Notes under the pieces: generated by a model
Told to the model about the DNA's origin: nothing
Databases searched by the model: none
The model's input: the letters and a program-made list of their open reading frames with translations, nothing else
Made by a program: the position numbers and the translations under genes
DNA from: Nostoc sp. TH1S01
GTDB lineage: Bacteria; Cyanobacteriota; Cyanobacteriia; Cyanobacteriales; Nostocaceae
Direction of reading: 5' to 3'
NCBI GenBank assembly: GCA_018993265.1
Contig: JAGKSW010000042.1
Span: 1-64,000, forward strand
Length of the DNA stretch: 64,000 nucleotides
In this document: positions 40,200-51,820 of the stretch, in pieces
Numbering within the stretch: the first letter of the stretch is position 1
Layout: each line of letters opens with the position of its first letter

Positions 40200-41951
40200 C
40201 TAACGCAACAATTCCTCGACTTGATGCTGACTCCACAAAGTTCTATACAAGCCTTCTTGCTGCACTAAGTCTAGATGATTGCCTGATTGGACAATTTTAC
40301 CTTTATCCATGACTAAAATTCTGTCAGCGGCTGCGGCGGCTGATAGTTGGTGGGTGATAAAAATTACTGTTTTGCGGCTAGTTCCACTAGAAAGATTTTT
40401 GAGAATTTTGGTGGCTGTTTGATTATCAACGCTAGATAAAGCATCGTCCAAAATTAAAACTGGCGCATCAACTAACATGGCTCTAGCTAAGGCTGTGCGT
40501 TGTCTTTGTCCACCAGATAAGGTAATACCGCGTTCACCAACTAGAGTTTCGTATTGTTGGGGAAAATTAATAATTTCGGGATGAATCTGAGACATGACAG
40601 CCACAGATTCGACATCTTGTTGTTCGCGCATTGGGTCAGCGTAGCGGATATTATTTTTGATGGTGGTGCTGAACAAAAAACTATCTTGGGGAACATAAGC
40701 GATCGCACTCCGCAAATCGGATAATGCAATTTTGGTAATATCTACCCCATCCAAAAATAACTGTCCGGGAGCAATATCTAACAACCGAGGTAAAGCATTG
40801 GCTAAAGTTGATTTCCCTGAACCAATTGCCCCGACAATGGCGACTGTCTCTCCAGGCGCAATTGTAAAATTGACATGATCTAAGGCAGGTGTTGTTGCAT
40901 CTGGGTAAGTAAAGCTGACGTTTTTCGCATTAATTTCTCCCTTCACTTCCGCCAGTGGTAGATGTACCGCATCAGCCGCATCTTGAATTTTCGGTGTGAC
41001 GCTGAAAATTGATTCTAAGCGGTCGATACTGACTTCACCGCGTTGGTAGGTGGTAATAGTAAAGCCTAATAAAGCTGTGGGAAACACCAGACGTTCTACA
41101 TAAATCAGCAGTGCTAAAAAGTCGCCAACTGCTAAAGTCCCACCCGAAATCCGGGTTGTTCCCAACCAAATAATAATTAAAGAACTGAGATTTGCTAAAC
41201 CGCCAATTAAAGGAAATAACACATTGCGGCTTTTGGCTAATTGTAAGTTAGCTTTTAATAGCTGTTGATTTTTTTTGGCAAAGGCTTGACGCTCGTTTTC
41301 TTCTTGAGCGTAAATTTTAATTAAGGCAATGCCGCTGATGTCTTCTTGAATCAGTTCACTAATATCAGAGAGTTTCTCTTGGACGGTGGCTTGTTGTTTG
41401 CGGAGGCGATCGCTAAACAAATGCACCAACAAGAACATGAAAGGATACACTGCTAAAGAATACAGTGTCATATCGACACTAATTGCCAGCATTACAGGCA
41501 GTGTCAAAGCGTAGGCAAAAAAAGTATTGGCTAAACTGAGTACGGCAAAACCCAACAATCGCCGGATATTTTCGACATCGCTGGTAGCACGATTAATCAA
41601 ATCTCCGGCGGTATTCGTCGCAAAATAAGCAGGTTCTAACTTGAGTAAATGTTCAAAAATCCGTTGTTTTAGGTCAAATTCTACCTGTCGTCCTACGCCA
41701 AATAGCCAGATACGAGAAGCCATGCGGATTAACCACATTGCTGAACTCAACAAAACAATGATTACTACATAATGTATGAGTTGGTTCCAGCTAAATTGGG
41801 TTGAAAGTTTATCAACACAACCACGAATTAACCAAGGAATATAAACGCCCAAGCCATTGACAGACAACAAAGCAAAAATGCCTAATGTTGCCTCTACCCA
41901 ATGAGGACGCAGGTAAGCACCGAGTTTAGCTAGTCGTCGAGATTTTGCCAT
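40200..41951 (-). CDS. ABC exporter (fused permease and ATPase)
   Basis: GAIGSGKSTLANALPRL Walker A, TLSGGQRQRTALARAM signature, LILDDALSSVD. Confidence 0.96.
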   Translation of the reverse strand: MAKSRRLAKLGAYLRPHWVEATLGIFALLSVNGLGVYIPWLIRGCVDKLSTQFSWNQLIHYVVIIVLLSSAMWLIRMASRIWLFGVGRQVEFDLKQRIFEHLLKLEPAYFATNTAGDLINRATSDVENIRRLLGFAVLSLANTFFAYALTLPVMLAISVDMTLYSLAVYPFMFLLVHLFSDRLRKQQATVQEKLSDISELIQEDISGIALIKIYAQEENERQAFAKKNQQLLKANLQLAKSRNVLFPLIGGLANLSSLIIIWLGTTRISGGTLAVGDFLALLIYVERLVFPTALLGFTITTYQRGEVSIDRLESIFSVTPKIQDAADAVHLPLAEVKGEINAKNVSFTYPDATTPALDHVNFTIAPGETVAIVGAIGSGKSTLANALPRLLDIAPGQLFLDGVDITKIALSDLRSAIAYVPQDSFLFSTTIKNNIRYADPMREQQDVESVAVMSQIHPEIINFPQQYETLVGERGITLSGGQRQRTALARAMLVDAPVLILDDALSSVDNQTATKILKNLSSGTSRKTVIFITHQLSAAAAADRILVMDKGKIVQSGNHLDLVQQEGLYRTLWSQHQVEELLR

Positions 41952-42152
41952 TACAGCAACTTTACAACTCCATCATCCTAAAACAAACGGATCGCAGGTT
42001 TATATTTTATCTACAAAGAACTCAGGAGTGTGTCATCAGAATTCAGTAGAGAAAATTATCTGGCTGAATTCTCAATTCTGAATTCAGATTTTTAAATAAG
42101 GCCAGCCACTAGGGCGTAGCGTTGCGGCCTTGTTAATTTTACTTTTTTAACC

Positions 42153-42845
42153 CTAGGACTGGCGACCACGTAAGAAAAAGTAAACTTGGTTAAGGTAACT
42201 TTCCCAAACTTGGGTGGTAAGTTGGAGTGTTTCCGCACTGGGTACAAAGTCTTCTAGTCGCAAACCCCGTTCTCGAATTTGCTGCGGATTTTGTAACAGG
42301 TAAGGCGGAATTTTCAGATCAAAAGAATTGAAAGCAATCGCAGTTAGTCCTAGTTGACTATCTACATCGCTAGTTGTAGTTTCTGGTGCTAATGCTACCA
42401 GTACTTCTGAGCCAGTCGCCCCAACTGGCTGATAATTTCTGACGAATTCCTGATTTGCTACAGTGGGATTAACAACTGTGGCAATTGGTGTTCTTACTAA
42501 GAAATAAGCGATCGCAGGTGTGCTGGACAACAGCAAAATTGTCAACGCCCAACCGATTAAATATCCGCCTGGTTTTTCTATCCCACCACCTTTAATTCTT
42601 TGAGCGGCAAAAATCATCATTAATACTGATGCTCCCAAAGGCTTGAGTGGAAATGAGATCACCCTCCACAAAGATGCTACAGCTGGTTCGTTGGGGTTAA
42701 CGAACGACAAAGCTAAGACAACCAAAATAATTACTAAGACCACCCGTCCAGCAAAAGTTCCTTGAGGATAGAACCTCTGGAACAAAGAATATACGATAGT
42801 GCCTACAAGCAGCCACAACAGTATGCGGCTCAATAATATGAACAT
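42153..42845 (-). CDS. Hypothetical membrane protein
   Basis: Hydrophobic N-terminal half; intact ORF. Confidence 0.6.
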   Translation of the reverse strand: MFILLSRILLWLLVGTIVYSLFQRFYPQGTFAGRVVLVIILVVLALSFVNPNEPAVASLWRVISFPLKPLGASVLMMIFAAQRIKGGGIEKPGGYLIGWALTILLLSSTPAIAYFLVRTPIATVVNPTVANQEFVRNYQPVGATGSEVLVALAPETTTSDVDSQLGLTAIAFNSFDLKIPPYLLQNPQQIRERGLRLEDFVPSAETLQLTTQVWESYLNQVYFFLRGRQS

Positions 42846-43095
42846 AGATTAACTCTCAAATTTTCTAGTGCAATAAGCCTAGGTTTGGAGCAAGATGTGT
42901 ATTTGACCGTCAAATTGTAATCGCACTTTTACTTGACTGCAAATATTACCAGCCTCACACCTAAAGACTACCGTCGTAGTGATTTTAGAGCAATTTTTTG
43001 ACACTGCGTCTATTATTTATAATTTTCCAGGTGAGTTATGTGGCACCAGTAGTCTAAATTAATTGAGGAATTGTCAACTCAGGGGGGAAAAAACT

Positions 43096-44094
43096 ATGTC
43101 GCCTGAAAAGCCCAGCATTTTAGTCACGGGGGGAGCAGGATATATCGGTTCCCATACTGTACTTGCCCTCAAGCAAGCAGGTTATGACGTGGTAATACTT
43201 GATAACCTAGTTTATGGTCATCAAGAGTTGGTAGAAGAGGTTTTACAAGTAAAGCTGGTAGTAGGTGATACAAATGATCGCCCTTTATTAGATGAATTAT
43301 TTAAAACCCGTAAGTTTGCCGCAGTGATGCATTTTTCTGCTTACGCTTACGTAGGCGAATCGGTGACTGACCCAGCGAAATATTACCGTAACAACGTTGT
43401 TGGCACGCTGACTTTATTAGAAGCCATGCTGGCTGCGTCGATTAATAAGTTCGTCTTTTCTTCTACCTGCGCCACCTACGGAGTCCCAGAAGTCGTCCCA
43501 ATTCCCGAAAACCATCCCCAACACCCAATTAATCCCTATGGGGCTACTAAGCTGATGGTAGAGCGGATTTTATCTGATTTTGATGTTGCTTATGGTTTAA
43601 AGTCAGTCCGATTCCGCTACTTTAATGCGGCTGGTGCGAACCCTGATGGTTTGCTAGGTGAAGACCACAACCCAGAAACTCATTTAATTCCTTTGATATT
43701 GCTGACGGCTTTGGGTAAGCGAGAGTTTATCTCGATTTTCGGTACAGATTACCCCACACCTGATGGTACTTGTATTCGTGATTATATTCATGTGAACGAT
43801 TTAGCCGATGCCCATGTTTTGGGGCTGGAATATTTATTAAAGGGTGGCGATAGCGAAGTATTTAACTTAGGTAATGGAAATGGGTTCTCTGTGCGAGAAG
43901 TGATTGCGGCGGCTGAGTCGGTGACAGGATTATCGATTTCAGTCAAAGAATGCGATCGCCGTCCTGGTGATCCACCTGTTTTAATTGGTAGTAGTGAAAA
44001 AGCTAGAAATATCCTCGGCTGGCGATCGCAATATCCATCTATCCAAGATATTGTGAGTCATGCTTGGCAATGGCATCAAAAGCGACATAAATAA
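43096..44094 (+). CDS. galE: UDP-glucose 4-epimerase
   Basis: ILVTGGAGYIGSHTVLALKQAGYDVVILDNL; NPYGATKLMVE; RYFNAAGANPDG; start set at MSPEK. Confidence 0.96.
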   Translation: MSPEKPSILVTGGAGYIGSHTVLALKQAGYDVVILDNLVYGHQELVEEVLQVKLVVGDTNDRPLLDELFKTRKFAAVMHFSAYAYVGESVTDPAKYYRNNVVGTLTLLEAMLAASINKFVFSSTCATYGVPEVVPIPENHPQHPINPYGATKLMVERILSDFDVAYGLKSVRFRYFNAAGANPDGLLGEDHNPETHLIPLILLTALGKREFISIFGTDYPTPDGTCIRDYIHVNDLADAHVLGLEYLLKGGDSEVFNLGNGNGFSVREVIAAAESVTGLSISVKECDRRPGDPPVLIGSSEKARNILGWRSQYPSIQDIVSHAWQWHQKRHK

Positions 44095-44268
44095 AAGTGT
44101 GAAGTATGAAGTGTGAAGTATGAAATTTTTCTGCTCACTCTTCATACTTTATCTTTTATTTCTGATCAAAACATGTATATCGGTAAATACATTTTAGTTA
44201 TCCAGTAGCTAAGAATGAAGCAAGTTTTTAACTGCTCAGATGAAGGCATACTTAAATTATTTTAGTAA

Positions 44269-44883
44269 CTAACTTCTTCTTGTCTTTTGAAAGACAACAA
44301 AGACAATCCCGATTAGTGCCAAACCTGGAATAGCGATCGCCCACAATGGTAAAGTTCTGGTAGTTTCCTGAGCTACAGCATCACTATTGACATTCTGAAT
44401 GCTTTGTGTATTACTTTGAGTACCAGCCGCGACGGTGACTTCAAACTTGAGGGTAAAAGGTTTGAAATTAGAGCCTTTTGCAGGTTTACCATTTAGCTGT
44501 AATTGATAAATTCCGGGTTTCGGGAAGGTAATATCGGCTCCGGGAATACCTTGGAAGCGTTCAGCAGATACGGGTTTTAAAGATGGTTCGAGCAGTGCTG
44601 GTTCGCTGGGGGTGTGAGGTTCGGCGTAAACTGCCAACTGACAATTACACTGAGCTAGGGGAATGGTTTGTCCACCTTTACGAGTCAGAGCAAACCAAGC
44701 TTGTGTAGGTTCGCCAGCGCGGGGATTATCATTGGGTTCGAGATGGAGAGTTGCGCCGACATCTGCGGCTACTTGTACTTTATGGGCGAAGACGGGGTGA
44801 ATATTAGTAATTGCGATCGCTAAACAAAACAGCAATAATGCGGATTGTAATTTTTTCATGCTTGGAAAATAATTCATGCTCAC
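44269..44883 (-). CDS. Secreted membrane-anchored protein with C-terminal TM
   Basis: Signal peptide, C-terminal hydrophobic helix; overlaps the upstream TauE/SafE-like gene by 4 bp. Confidence 0.6.
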   Translation of the reverse strand: MSMNYFPSMKKLQSALLLFCLAIAITNIHPVFAHKVQVAADVGATLHLEPNDNPRAGEPTQAWFALTRKGGQTIPLAQCNCQLAVYAEPHTPSEPALLEPSLKPVSAERFQGIPGADITFPKPGIYQLQLNGKPAKGSNFKPFTLKFEVTVAAGTQSNTQSIQNVNSDAVAQETTRTLPLWAIAIPGLALIGIVFVVFQKTRRS

Positions 44884-46115
44884 CCTGCTTTTCTGCTCCC
44901 CTGCTCCTTCTGCTCACCTGCTTTTACCCAACGCAACAGCAATACCCCAAGGGTAGCTATAACTAGTAGCACTGTTGCCAACTTATTTCCCCAAGTTGAT
45001 TCTAGGGAACCCAGGTAATGAGAACCTATCACCACTGCATGAAAGGTACTCAAGAGTAAAGCTGGCACAGTTAAAAGATGAATTTGTCGCCAAAGTTTAC
45101 CCCAAGATTTCTGCAACGATTCCCAACTAGTTAAAGCAGCAGGAGTCATTAATATCAATGCTACAGCACCCGCAGCCATCCCCCAGCGAAATTCTCTGGG
45201 AAAAAACCAAAAAGCGGCAAAATTCCATTGCAGAGAATGTTCAATCATGTGGGTGGTGTGGACTAGAGACAGCACAAAAGCACCCACACCCAAAGCCCGA
45301 CGATAACGCATAGGAGCAGCCCACAAATGACTAATTGGGCGAGCAATTAAAGCTAACATCAAGCAAAATAGGGCGGCGTGTCCGGTGTAGTCTACCATTG
45401 TGTCACCAGTCCGCAATAAGGTGATTGCGCCAATAATTAGTGTCACCCAACCGCCTAAACGAAATAATTGACTGCGCCTATCTTTACTAACTAACGAAGT
45501 GGAAACACCAACTCCTAACATGGTGGGTAAAGTTCCTAAACCAAAGGCTAACATTGTGGCTGCACCCATCCAGAGGTTGCTGGTTTCTGCGGCTTTGATT
45601 TGGGCTGCATACAAGAAACCACAAGGCATTAAACCCCAAGTCATTCCCAAAAATATGGGTGTCCACCATTTGGTTTGGTAGGAAAGTTTGACCATGCCCG
45701 CACTCAGGCGATCGTGTAAATTACTTTTTAATAAAGGATGTAATACAGGAATATGAGGCAACCAATTTGGTTTAATTTGTCCTAAGCCAAACCAAATCAG
45801 CATAATTCCCGTAATAATTGCCATCCAGCGACGAAATTCACTGCCAATTCCCGCTAGTTGCCCACCTTCAAACAATACCGAACCTACCGCCCCAATCCCC
45901 GCACCAACCAGGGCGTAGCTTAACATTCTGCCGAGATTGAGTAAAAAGTGAAATATTAATTGCTGTTGCCAAGTAGATGAATTTTCGGAAATAGATTTCT
46001 GCCCATTTTGCTTACCAGACAGCGAAAATGCCACTGTCAACGGGCCACACATCCCGAAGCAATGCCCAAAACTGCCGAGAAATCCCAGGATGGCGATTAG
46101 CGATAAATCTAACAT
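44880..46115 (-). CDS. Sulfite exporter TauE/SafE / UreH-like family membrane protein
   Basis: GFLGSFGHCFGMCGPLTVAFSL and TWGLMPCGFLYAAQIKAAET motifs. Confidence 0.85.
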   Translation of the reverse strand: MLDLSLIAILGFLGSFGHCFGMCGPLTVAFSLSGKQNGQKSISENSSTWQQQLIFHFLLNLGRMLSYALVGAGIGAVGSVLFEGGQLAGIGSEFRRWMAIITGIMLIWFGLGQIKPNWLPHIPVLHPLLKSNLHDRLSAGMVKLSYQTKWWTPIFLGMTWGLMPCGFLYAAQIKAAETSNLWMGAATMLAFGLGTLPTMLGVGVSTSLVSKDRRSQLFRLGGWVTLIIGAITLLRTGDTMVDYTGHAALFCLMLALIARPISHLWAAPMRYRRALGVGAFVLSLVHTTHMIEHSLQWNFAAFWFFPREFRWGMAAGAVALILMTPAALTSWESLQKSWGKLWRQIHLLTVPALLLSTFHAVVIGSHYLGSLESTWGNKLATVLLVIATLGVLLLRWVKAGEQKEQGSRKAG

Positions 46116-46233
46116 ATCCAGCCTTCAGCACTGCCCAAACAAGGAACAATATGTTAAATTTTTGCCTCTGTCAACAGACAAGTCGTCAAACTTTGGTTTG
46201 CGTTACTCTAGGTCTGGAAAGCAGGGTTCAATG

Positions 46234-47263
46234 TATGCAAAAACGGATTTGGCTGGTGCTGTTGGCGCTGGTGGTAGTTGTCATAGTTGGTAGTAGAAGT
46301 ATTGCGTTCAATAGTTTTTTCCCCCAGGGTTCTGCACCCGAAATTGTGGAGAAAGTACCAGCAAAACAAGCTCAACCAAAGCCGCCAGCAGAGGACAATA
46401 CACCGCAAGTTTCGGCTGATAATTTGCTTGCCCACATTGAAAAGTTAAATTTTCAACGCTATACGACAGCAGAGCGATCGCGTACTCGTACATATATCAC
46501 AAATGAATTAAAAAAATTTGGCTGGAAGCCACAGCTAGAAAAATTTACTGAGGGTGTGAATATCTTTGCTGAACGTTTAGGTACAGACAAAACCGCAGGT
46601 GCAATTCTGGTTGGCGCACATTATGATACAGTCGCCGCCTCTCCGGGTGCTGACGATAACGGTACTGGGGTGGCGCTTGTGTTAGAAGTTGCGCGGTTGC
46701 TTGGTTCTCAACCGACACCACGCACTTTACAATTAGCTTTTTTTGATAAAGAAGAAGCCGGACTGTTAGGTAGTAAGGCTTTCGCCGCTAAAGCCAAACG
46801 GTTAAAAAATCTCAGTGGTGTAATTGTTATGGATATGGTTGGTTATGCTTGCTACACTCCTGGCTGTCAACAATATCCACCGGGTTTACCGATAACACCA
46901 CCCAGCGATCAAGGGGACTTTTTAGCAGTTGTGGGTGATACAGAACATTTACCATTATTGAGTGCTTTTCAAAACCCACAACCAGCTAATTTACCAGCCG
47001 TTCTCACAGTACCGATTCCATTGAAGGGATTACTCACACCTGATACTCTGCGTAGTGACCATGCACCGTTTTGGTATCAAGGAGTAGGTGCAGTTTTAGT
47101 CACAGATACGGCTAATCTGCGTACTCCTCATTATCATCAACCTAGTGATCAGCCTAGTACAATTGAGCGTTCTTTTTTTGCAGGTGCGGCGCAAATTGTT
47201 GTGAATACTACCACTGCTTTGTTAGAGAAAAGTGATAGTTTAGCAACTCAACCATCTCTTTGA
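46234..47263 (+). CDS. M28-family zinc peptidase
   Basis: GAHYDTVAASPGADDNGTGVALVLEVARLL...FFDKEEAGLLGSKAF; likely start MQKRIW. Confidence 0.9.
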
Positions 47264-47282
47264 AGGCAAATTTTTGCTCACC

Positions 47283-47717
47283 CTACCTAACTTCTGGGTA
47301 AATTAATCTCCAGTTCTTTTGATCATTGAGTTGGAAATAGGAACCTTGAACAATCAGCCGCAAAGCAATGCGAGTCCTGAGATAGTACCTAATTAGATGA
47401 GTTCCTGGCTGTGCAAATACAGCATCATAGTTTTGGCTATAACCAAATGGCCTAGAACAATAGTTACCAGCACCCAGAACTGTTAACACAAAAAATGGTG
47501 CTTCCTTGTATTCATCGGGAACCATGAAAATCCCATATACATGATGTTCGCCACGCCAGGGTTGCACAACAACTTGAGAAGCTGGTATTTGAAGTTTTTG
47601 TCTTTTTGATTTCAAAAAAGCTTCTGAGTTACATTGCGAGTCAACTACAGGCCACCACAGTATCACAATCAATATTGATAGCAGCAGAATCAAAACATAG
47701 ATAATGTAACGACGCAT
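47283..47717 (-). CDS. Hypothetical protein with N-terminal TM
   Basis: Intact ORF, hydrophobic N-terminus. Confidence 0.55.
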   Translation of the reverse strand: MRRYIIYVLILLLSILIVILWWPVVDSQCNSEAFLKSKRQKLQIPASQVVVQPWRGEHHVYGIFMVPDEYKEAPFFVLTVLGAGNYCSRPFGYSQNYDAVFAQPGTHLIRYYLRTRIALRLIVQGSYFQLNDQKNWRLIYPEVR

Positions 47718-48006
47718 AAGCTATTAGGGCATTTTGCTGAAAGCTAGAATAAATTCAAATAAAGTGCGTTCAATTTGCACATTCTCTGAATGAGGGTGTA
47801 ATTAGTCATTTGTTCCTTGTTCTATGTGAAGACCAATGACGATTCTATGAGAAGCTGCACTCGATAAATCTTGTAGAGATGTTGTATACAAACAACCAAT
47901 TAATTGTATTTTCATCAAGAAACGGTATCAGCACTTTTCCCTCCGAGTCGTCAAATATCAAAATATCCGTTATATTCCCGTCAGGATTCATTAACAATAA
48001 TTTTTA

Positions 48007-49655
48007 TGGGAATAAGTCGGAAAGCTTTAAATTTATTGGCAGGGTGCTTTTGTGCGATCGCCTCCTTCAATTTTCTAAGTATAAATACTGCGGCAAAAGC
48101 TGCTGATACTGTTGTGTTGCGTTATGGTTTGTTGGCGGAATCTGTTTCTTTGGCTGAGTTAGAGCAAGCAGCAAAAATCGGTGATTTTCCTGGTGGTTTT
48201 GAGCTTTATGGTCGAAGATTATCTTTCCAAGAACGGCGCTTTTTGTTAGATACGCTGAAAATGCAGCTACCGTTGAATGTTGTCACTGTTAATAGGTTAC
48301 TCAATACCCAAATTGGCACAACAATTCTTGATGATTTCTCGACTGCGGTTGTGCGTAAGGATAAAGCTGGTGTACAAGCTCTCAGAGCCGGAGCGGTTAT
48401 CGGTGCAAGTGCGCCTCAAGGTCTTTCGCTACTCAGCTTTATTGCGGCTTATCCGAGTCAGAATCTGGAAATTAATTTACCGCAAATTTTCAAATTGTCG
48501 GGTAATTTTAATACTGCATTTTGGCGGACTCAACAATTTATGTTAGCGATCGCACCCCAACTCAATCAAAAATCGCTACAAGTTTCTTTACCATTTGACT
48601 CCAGTCAACCCGGTACGGCGAAAGTCCAAGTCTTGAAATTCGATTGGCTTGACCAAAAACGTAACCGCAATATTCCTGTAGATATATATTGGTCAAATGC
48701 TGCAACTGCAAATAAACCAGTCATTATTTATTCTCACGGTTTAGGTTCTGTGCGGACTGATTTACGTTATCTTGCAGAACATCTAGCATCCCACGGTTAT
48801 GTATTTGTGGCTGTAGAACATCCTGGTAGTAATCAGACAACTGTTGATGCTGGTTTACAAGGTAAAAGTAAACTTCTCAAACCGCAAGAATTTTTAGACC
48901 GTCCTCAAGATATTAGTTTTGTTTTGGATGAACTCGCCAAAATTAACCAAACTCCTAACGACCCGTTAGCCGGAAAACTTGCAACTAATAATGTGATGGT
49001 TATTGGTTATTCTTTTGGTGGCGGTACAGCTTTGACGTTGGCTGGTGGTGAGTTACAACTAGATAAGCTCAAACAACGTTGCAAACAAAATTTGGCTGTG
49101 TTGAGTTTGGGTGAAACTGCACAGTGTGTTGCTCAAGAACTACCAAACAACACCTATCAACTGCGGGATACTCGAATTAAGCAAGCGATCGCTCTTAATC
49201 CTACCAGTTCTTTGATGTTCGGCGACTCTGGTTTAAATAAGGTACAAGTCCCAACTCTCATCTTGGCAAGTTCCGCCGACAAAACAACACCAGCTTTGAC
49301 AGAACAAATTGTCGGGTTTCACAAAATTTCTGCACCGAAATGGCTGGTTGGGATCTTGGGAGGTACACACCTCAGCGTCAAAGACCCCAGCACTACTTTA
49401 GATCAAGCAGGTCAACCCAACACGCCTTTTACTGGCGGCGAAGTTGTCGGAGAACAAGCAGCCGATGTTCGTAAATTTGTGAAGGCGATAGTCCTGGCTA
49501 TGGCTGCACAACTCACCCCAGAAGCTCAAAAATATAGTGTGTTTTTGACACCAAATTATGCAATGGCTGCTTCTACACCAGCATTTCCCTTTCTCTTGGT
49601 AACAGAAATTCCTCCTGATGCGCTCAAAGTGGTGGAGAAATATCTAGATAAATAA
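48007..49655 (+). CDS. Alpha/beta hydrolase with N-terminal DUF1400-like domain
   Basis: Signal peptide; VIIYSHGLGSVRTD, VIGYSFGGGTAL; start set at MGISRK. Confidence 0.85.
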
Positions 49656-49795
49656 TTCCTCTACTCGCCACTCCCTATTTTCCCACTAGCGATCGCTTCT
49701 TTTTATTGACTACATAAATTTTTCTTATTACTGATATTTAGCGTTTTTTGTCAATTTATGTTGACTTATCGTAACAATCTAGTTACACTTATTAA

Positions 49796-49977
49796 CATAA
49801 GTTTATAAATGAGAAATAAACTACAATCAAATCCGCTAACCAGTAAAGATATTGTCAGAGTTTGATGTCTTTTGCAGTTAGCTATGAACAACGAACAACG
49901 GACTTCGATATCGGTATCTCCCATCGACATTTGGACTTCTCCTAATCACCTCGGTTTGAACAACGCCGAGGTTTTTT
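49796..49977 (+). ncRNA. Candidate small RNA with own promoter and terminator
   Basis: TTGACT-N17-TACACT at 49761-49789; terminator ACCTCGG...CCGAGGT-TTTTT at 49948-49977; no supported ORF. Confidence 0.5.
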
Positions 49978-49990
49978 CTTTTAAAAGAAG

Positions 49991-50313
49991 GGGCTAGAGG
50001 CTAGAGATTAGAGGCTAGAAAAGAGTATTTGTACACCAATTTTGATTTTATATTTTGTATTTTCGTTTATAAACGTGTTTATGGGTAAGCCTTTAAGCGA
50101 TTTATCTATCACAATAGTTTTTTACTTAGTATTATTTGTTATAGTTTAATCTCAGTCCAGCAATTGAGGTAAACAACTGTTTCTCTAACCCATAACCTCT
50201 AGCCTCCAACCTCTAACCTCTAGCCCCTAACCTCTAGCCTCCAACCTCTAACCTCTAGCCCCTAACCTCTAGCCTCTAGCCTCCAACCTCTAGCCCCTAA
50301 CCTCTAGCCTCTA
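49991..50313. repeat. Inverted heptad STRR blocks (GGCTAGA)n ... (CCTCTAR)n
   Basis: ggctagaggctagagattagaggctagaa and later ~130 bp of cctctagcctccaacctctaacctctagcccc. Confidence 0.9.
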
Positions 50314-51484
50314 GCTGACTTTCCAGACGGCGAAATAAAAATAACCAAAGTGGTAAGGAACTGTTGATAGCGATGAGTCTGACTAAATGTCCTGTAGTGA
50401 CAATTTCCACATTATGATCTAATGCTAGGGAAACCAAAATCATTTCTGCGGAACCACCGGGGGCTGTAACTAACAGACAAGTTAACCAATCCCAAGAAGT
50501 TAGGTGCATAGCCAGCATAGCAGCGATCGCACCTGCAATCAGTGTCAAAGCTACAGAAATCAAAGCGCAACCTACAGTTCGTTTCCCAAAGGTGGGTTTT
50601 TCTCCCCAATATTCACCGATGGTCATTCCCAACAGCATTTGACCGACTATATTAATCAATGGTTGTGGACTCAAATTAGCTCCACTCACAAAAGGTAAGC
50701 AATTCAGGCAAGAATTAAAAAATATACCTATTAATAACGCACCAAAAAAATCCCCAGCCGGAATTTTCCAAACAATAGCGCAGTAAACTATCAATCCAGT
50801 AAACAGCAATGCTACTAATAACAGTCCGAGTTGTGAGGGTTCTAGACTGAGTAAAGTATGTTTGACAGGAAGTGTTGCAGAATTCCAATAACTACCTACT
50901 GTTGTTCTGGCTATAAAAGGAATTACTAATACGACACAAGTAACCCGAATGGCTTGGACTAAAGCAACCAAAGTCACATTTTTATTGTAATCAGCCGCGA
51001 TCGATGACATAACGCCCACACCGCCGGGAACTGTCGCCAACATTGCTGTTAATAAATTGGTTTTGCTGAGTCGGGAATAAATATAACCAATACAACTACC
51101 ACACACCAATAAAAACAAGGTGAGAGCCACAAATATAGGAATTCCCGCAGCTAAATTGATCAGGTCACTATTACTATTAGATAAGCCTACAGTTAGTCCT
51201 ACAAGTCCCATTCCAACTTTTCTTGCAGTTCGGTTAGGTTTAGGCGTGTATTGGTAGAAAATTCGACATCCCTGGAGGACGATTGTACCAGCAGCGATAC
51301 CACCAAATATCCAAGCAATACCGCCAATATGTAACTTTACTAAGCCTAAACCCAGTGGTAATGCTAGTAGCATTTCTAAAGCCAGAACCATGACTTGACG
51401 CACAATTAGCTGTGGTTCAGTACCAGGGATATTTTGATGAAAAAGTTCCTCCTGAGTGGGAGTAACACTAAGGCTTTGATTCAT
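50297..51484 (-). CDS. AbrB-family (AbrB duplication) membrane transporter
   Basis: Two-fold repeat of membrane segments; GGVGVMSSIAADY and APGGSAEMILVSLALDHNVEIVTTGHLVRL motifs. Confidence 0.88.
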   Translation of the reverse strand: MNQSLSVTPTQEELFHQNIPGTEPQLIVRQVMVLALEMLLALPLGLGLVKLHIGGIAWIFGGIAAGTIVLQGCRIFYQYTPKPNRTARKVGMGLVGLTVGLSNSNSDLINLAAGIPIFVALTLFLLVCGSCIGYIYSRLSKTNLLTAMLATVPGGVGVMSSIAADYNKNVTLVALVQAIRVTCVVLVIPFIARTTVGSYWNSATLPVKHTLLSLEPSQLGLLLVALLFTGLIVYCAIVWKIPAGDFFGALLIGIFFNSCLNCLPFVSGANLSPQPLINIVGQMLLGMTIGEYWGEKPTFGKRTVGCALISVALTLIAGAIAAMLAMHLTSWDWLTCLLVTAPGGSAEMILVSLALDHNVEIVTTGHLVRLIAINSSLPLWLFLFRRLESQLEARG

Positions 51485-51820
51485 TGATACAAGTTTTTTA
51501 AAATTAAATTTGACTAGGTTCTGGAATTAATGCGATCGCCAATGACTTACCGTTTTTAAGTTCTATGTACAATGGCAACGATATAACAACAATCTTAATA
51601 AAATTTAAACACAGCTTTCATCCTCATCACCAGCAGAATATTAGGACTTTAGGACAATAAATGGTAGAAAACAGATGTTTACTACCATTTATTGCCGTTT
51701 TGAGTAATTTTGGATTTTAGTAACCAATAGTTGCTCAATATTACAAGCCCTGAGATTTATTTATGGAATCAATCTAAAATCCAAAATCAAAAGTAAAAAT
51801 TATTTCGCAGCAGATAATTA

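Noticed and set aside
46028-46233. Long N-terminal extension of the M28 peptidase ORF
   Set aside because: It overlaps the start of the divergent TauE/SafE gene; the signal-like MQKRIWLVLLALV at 46234 is a better start.
50180-50313. Dense repeats resembling a CRISPR or phase-variation tract
   Set aside because: Heptanucleotide STRR without spacers, typical of heterocystous cyanobacteria.
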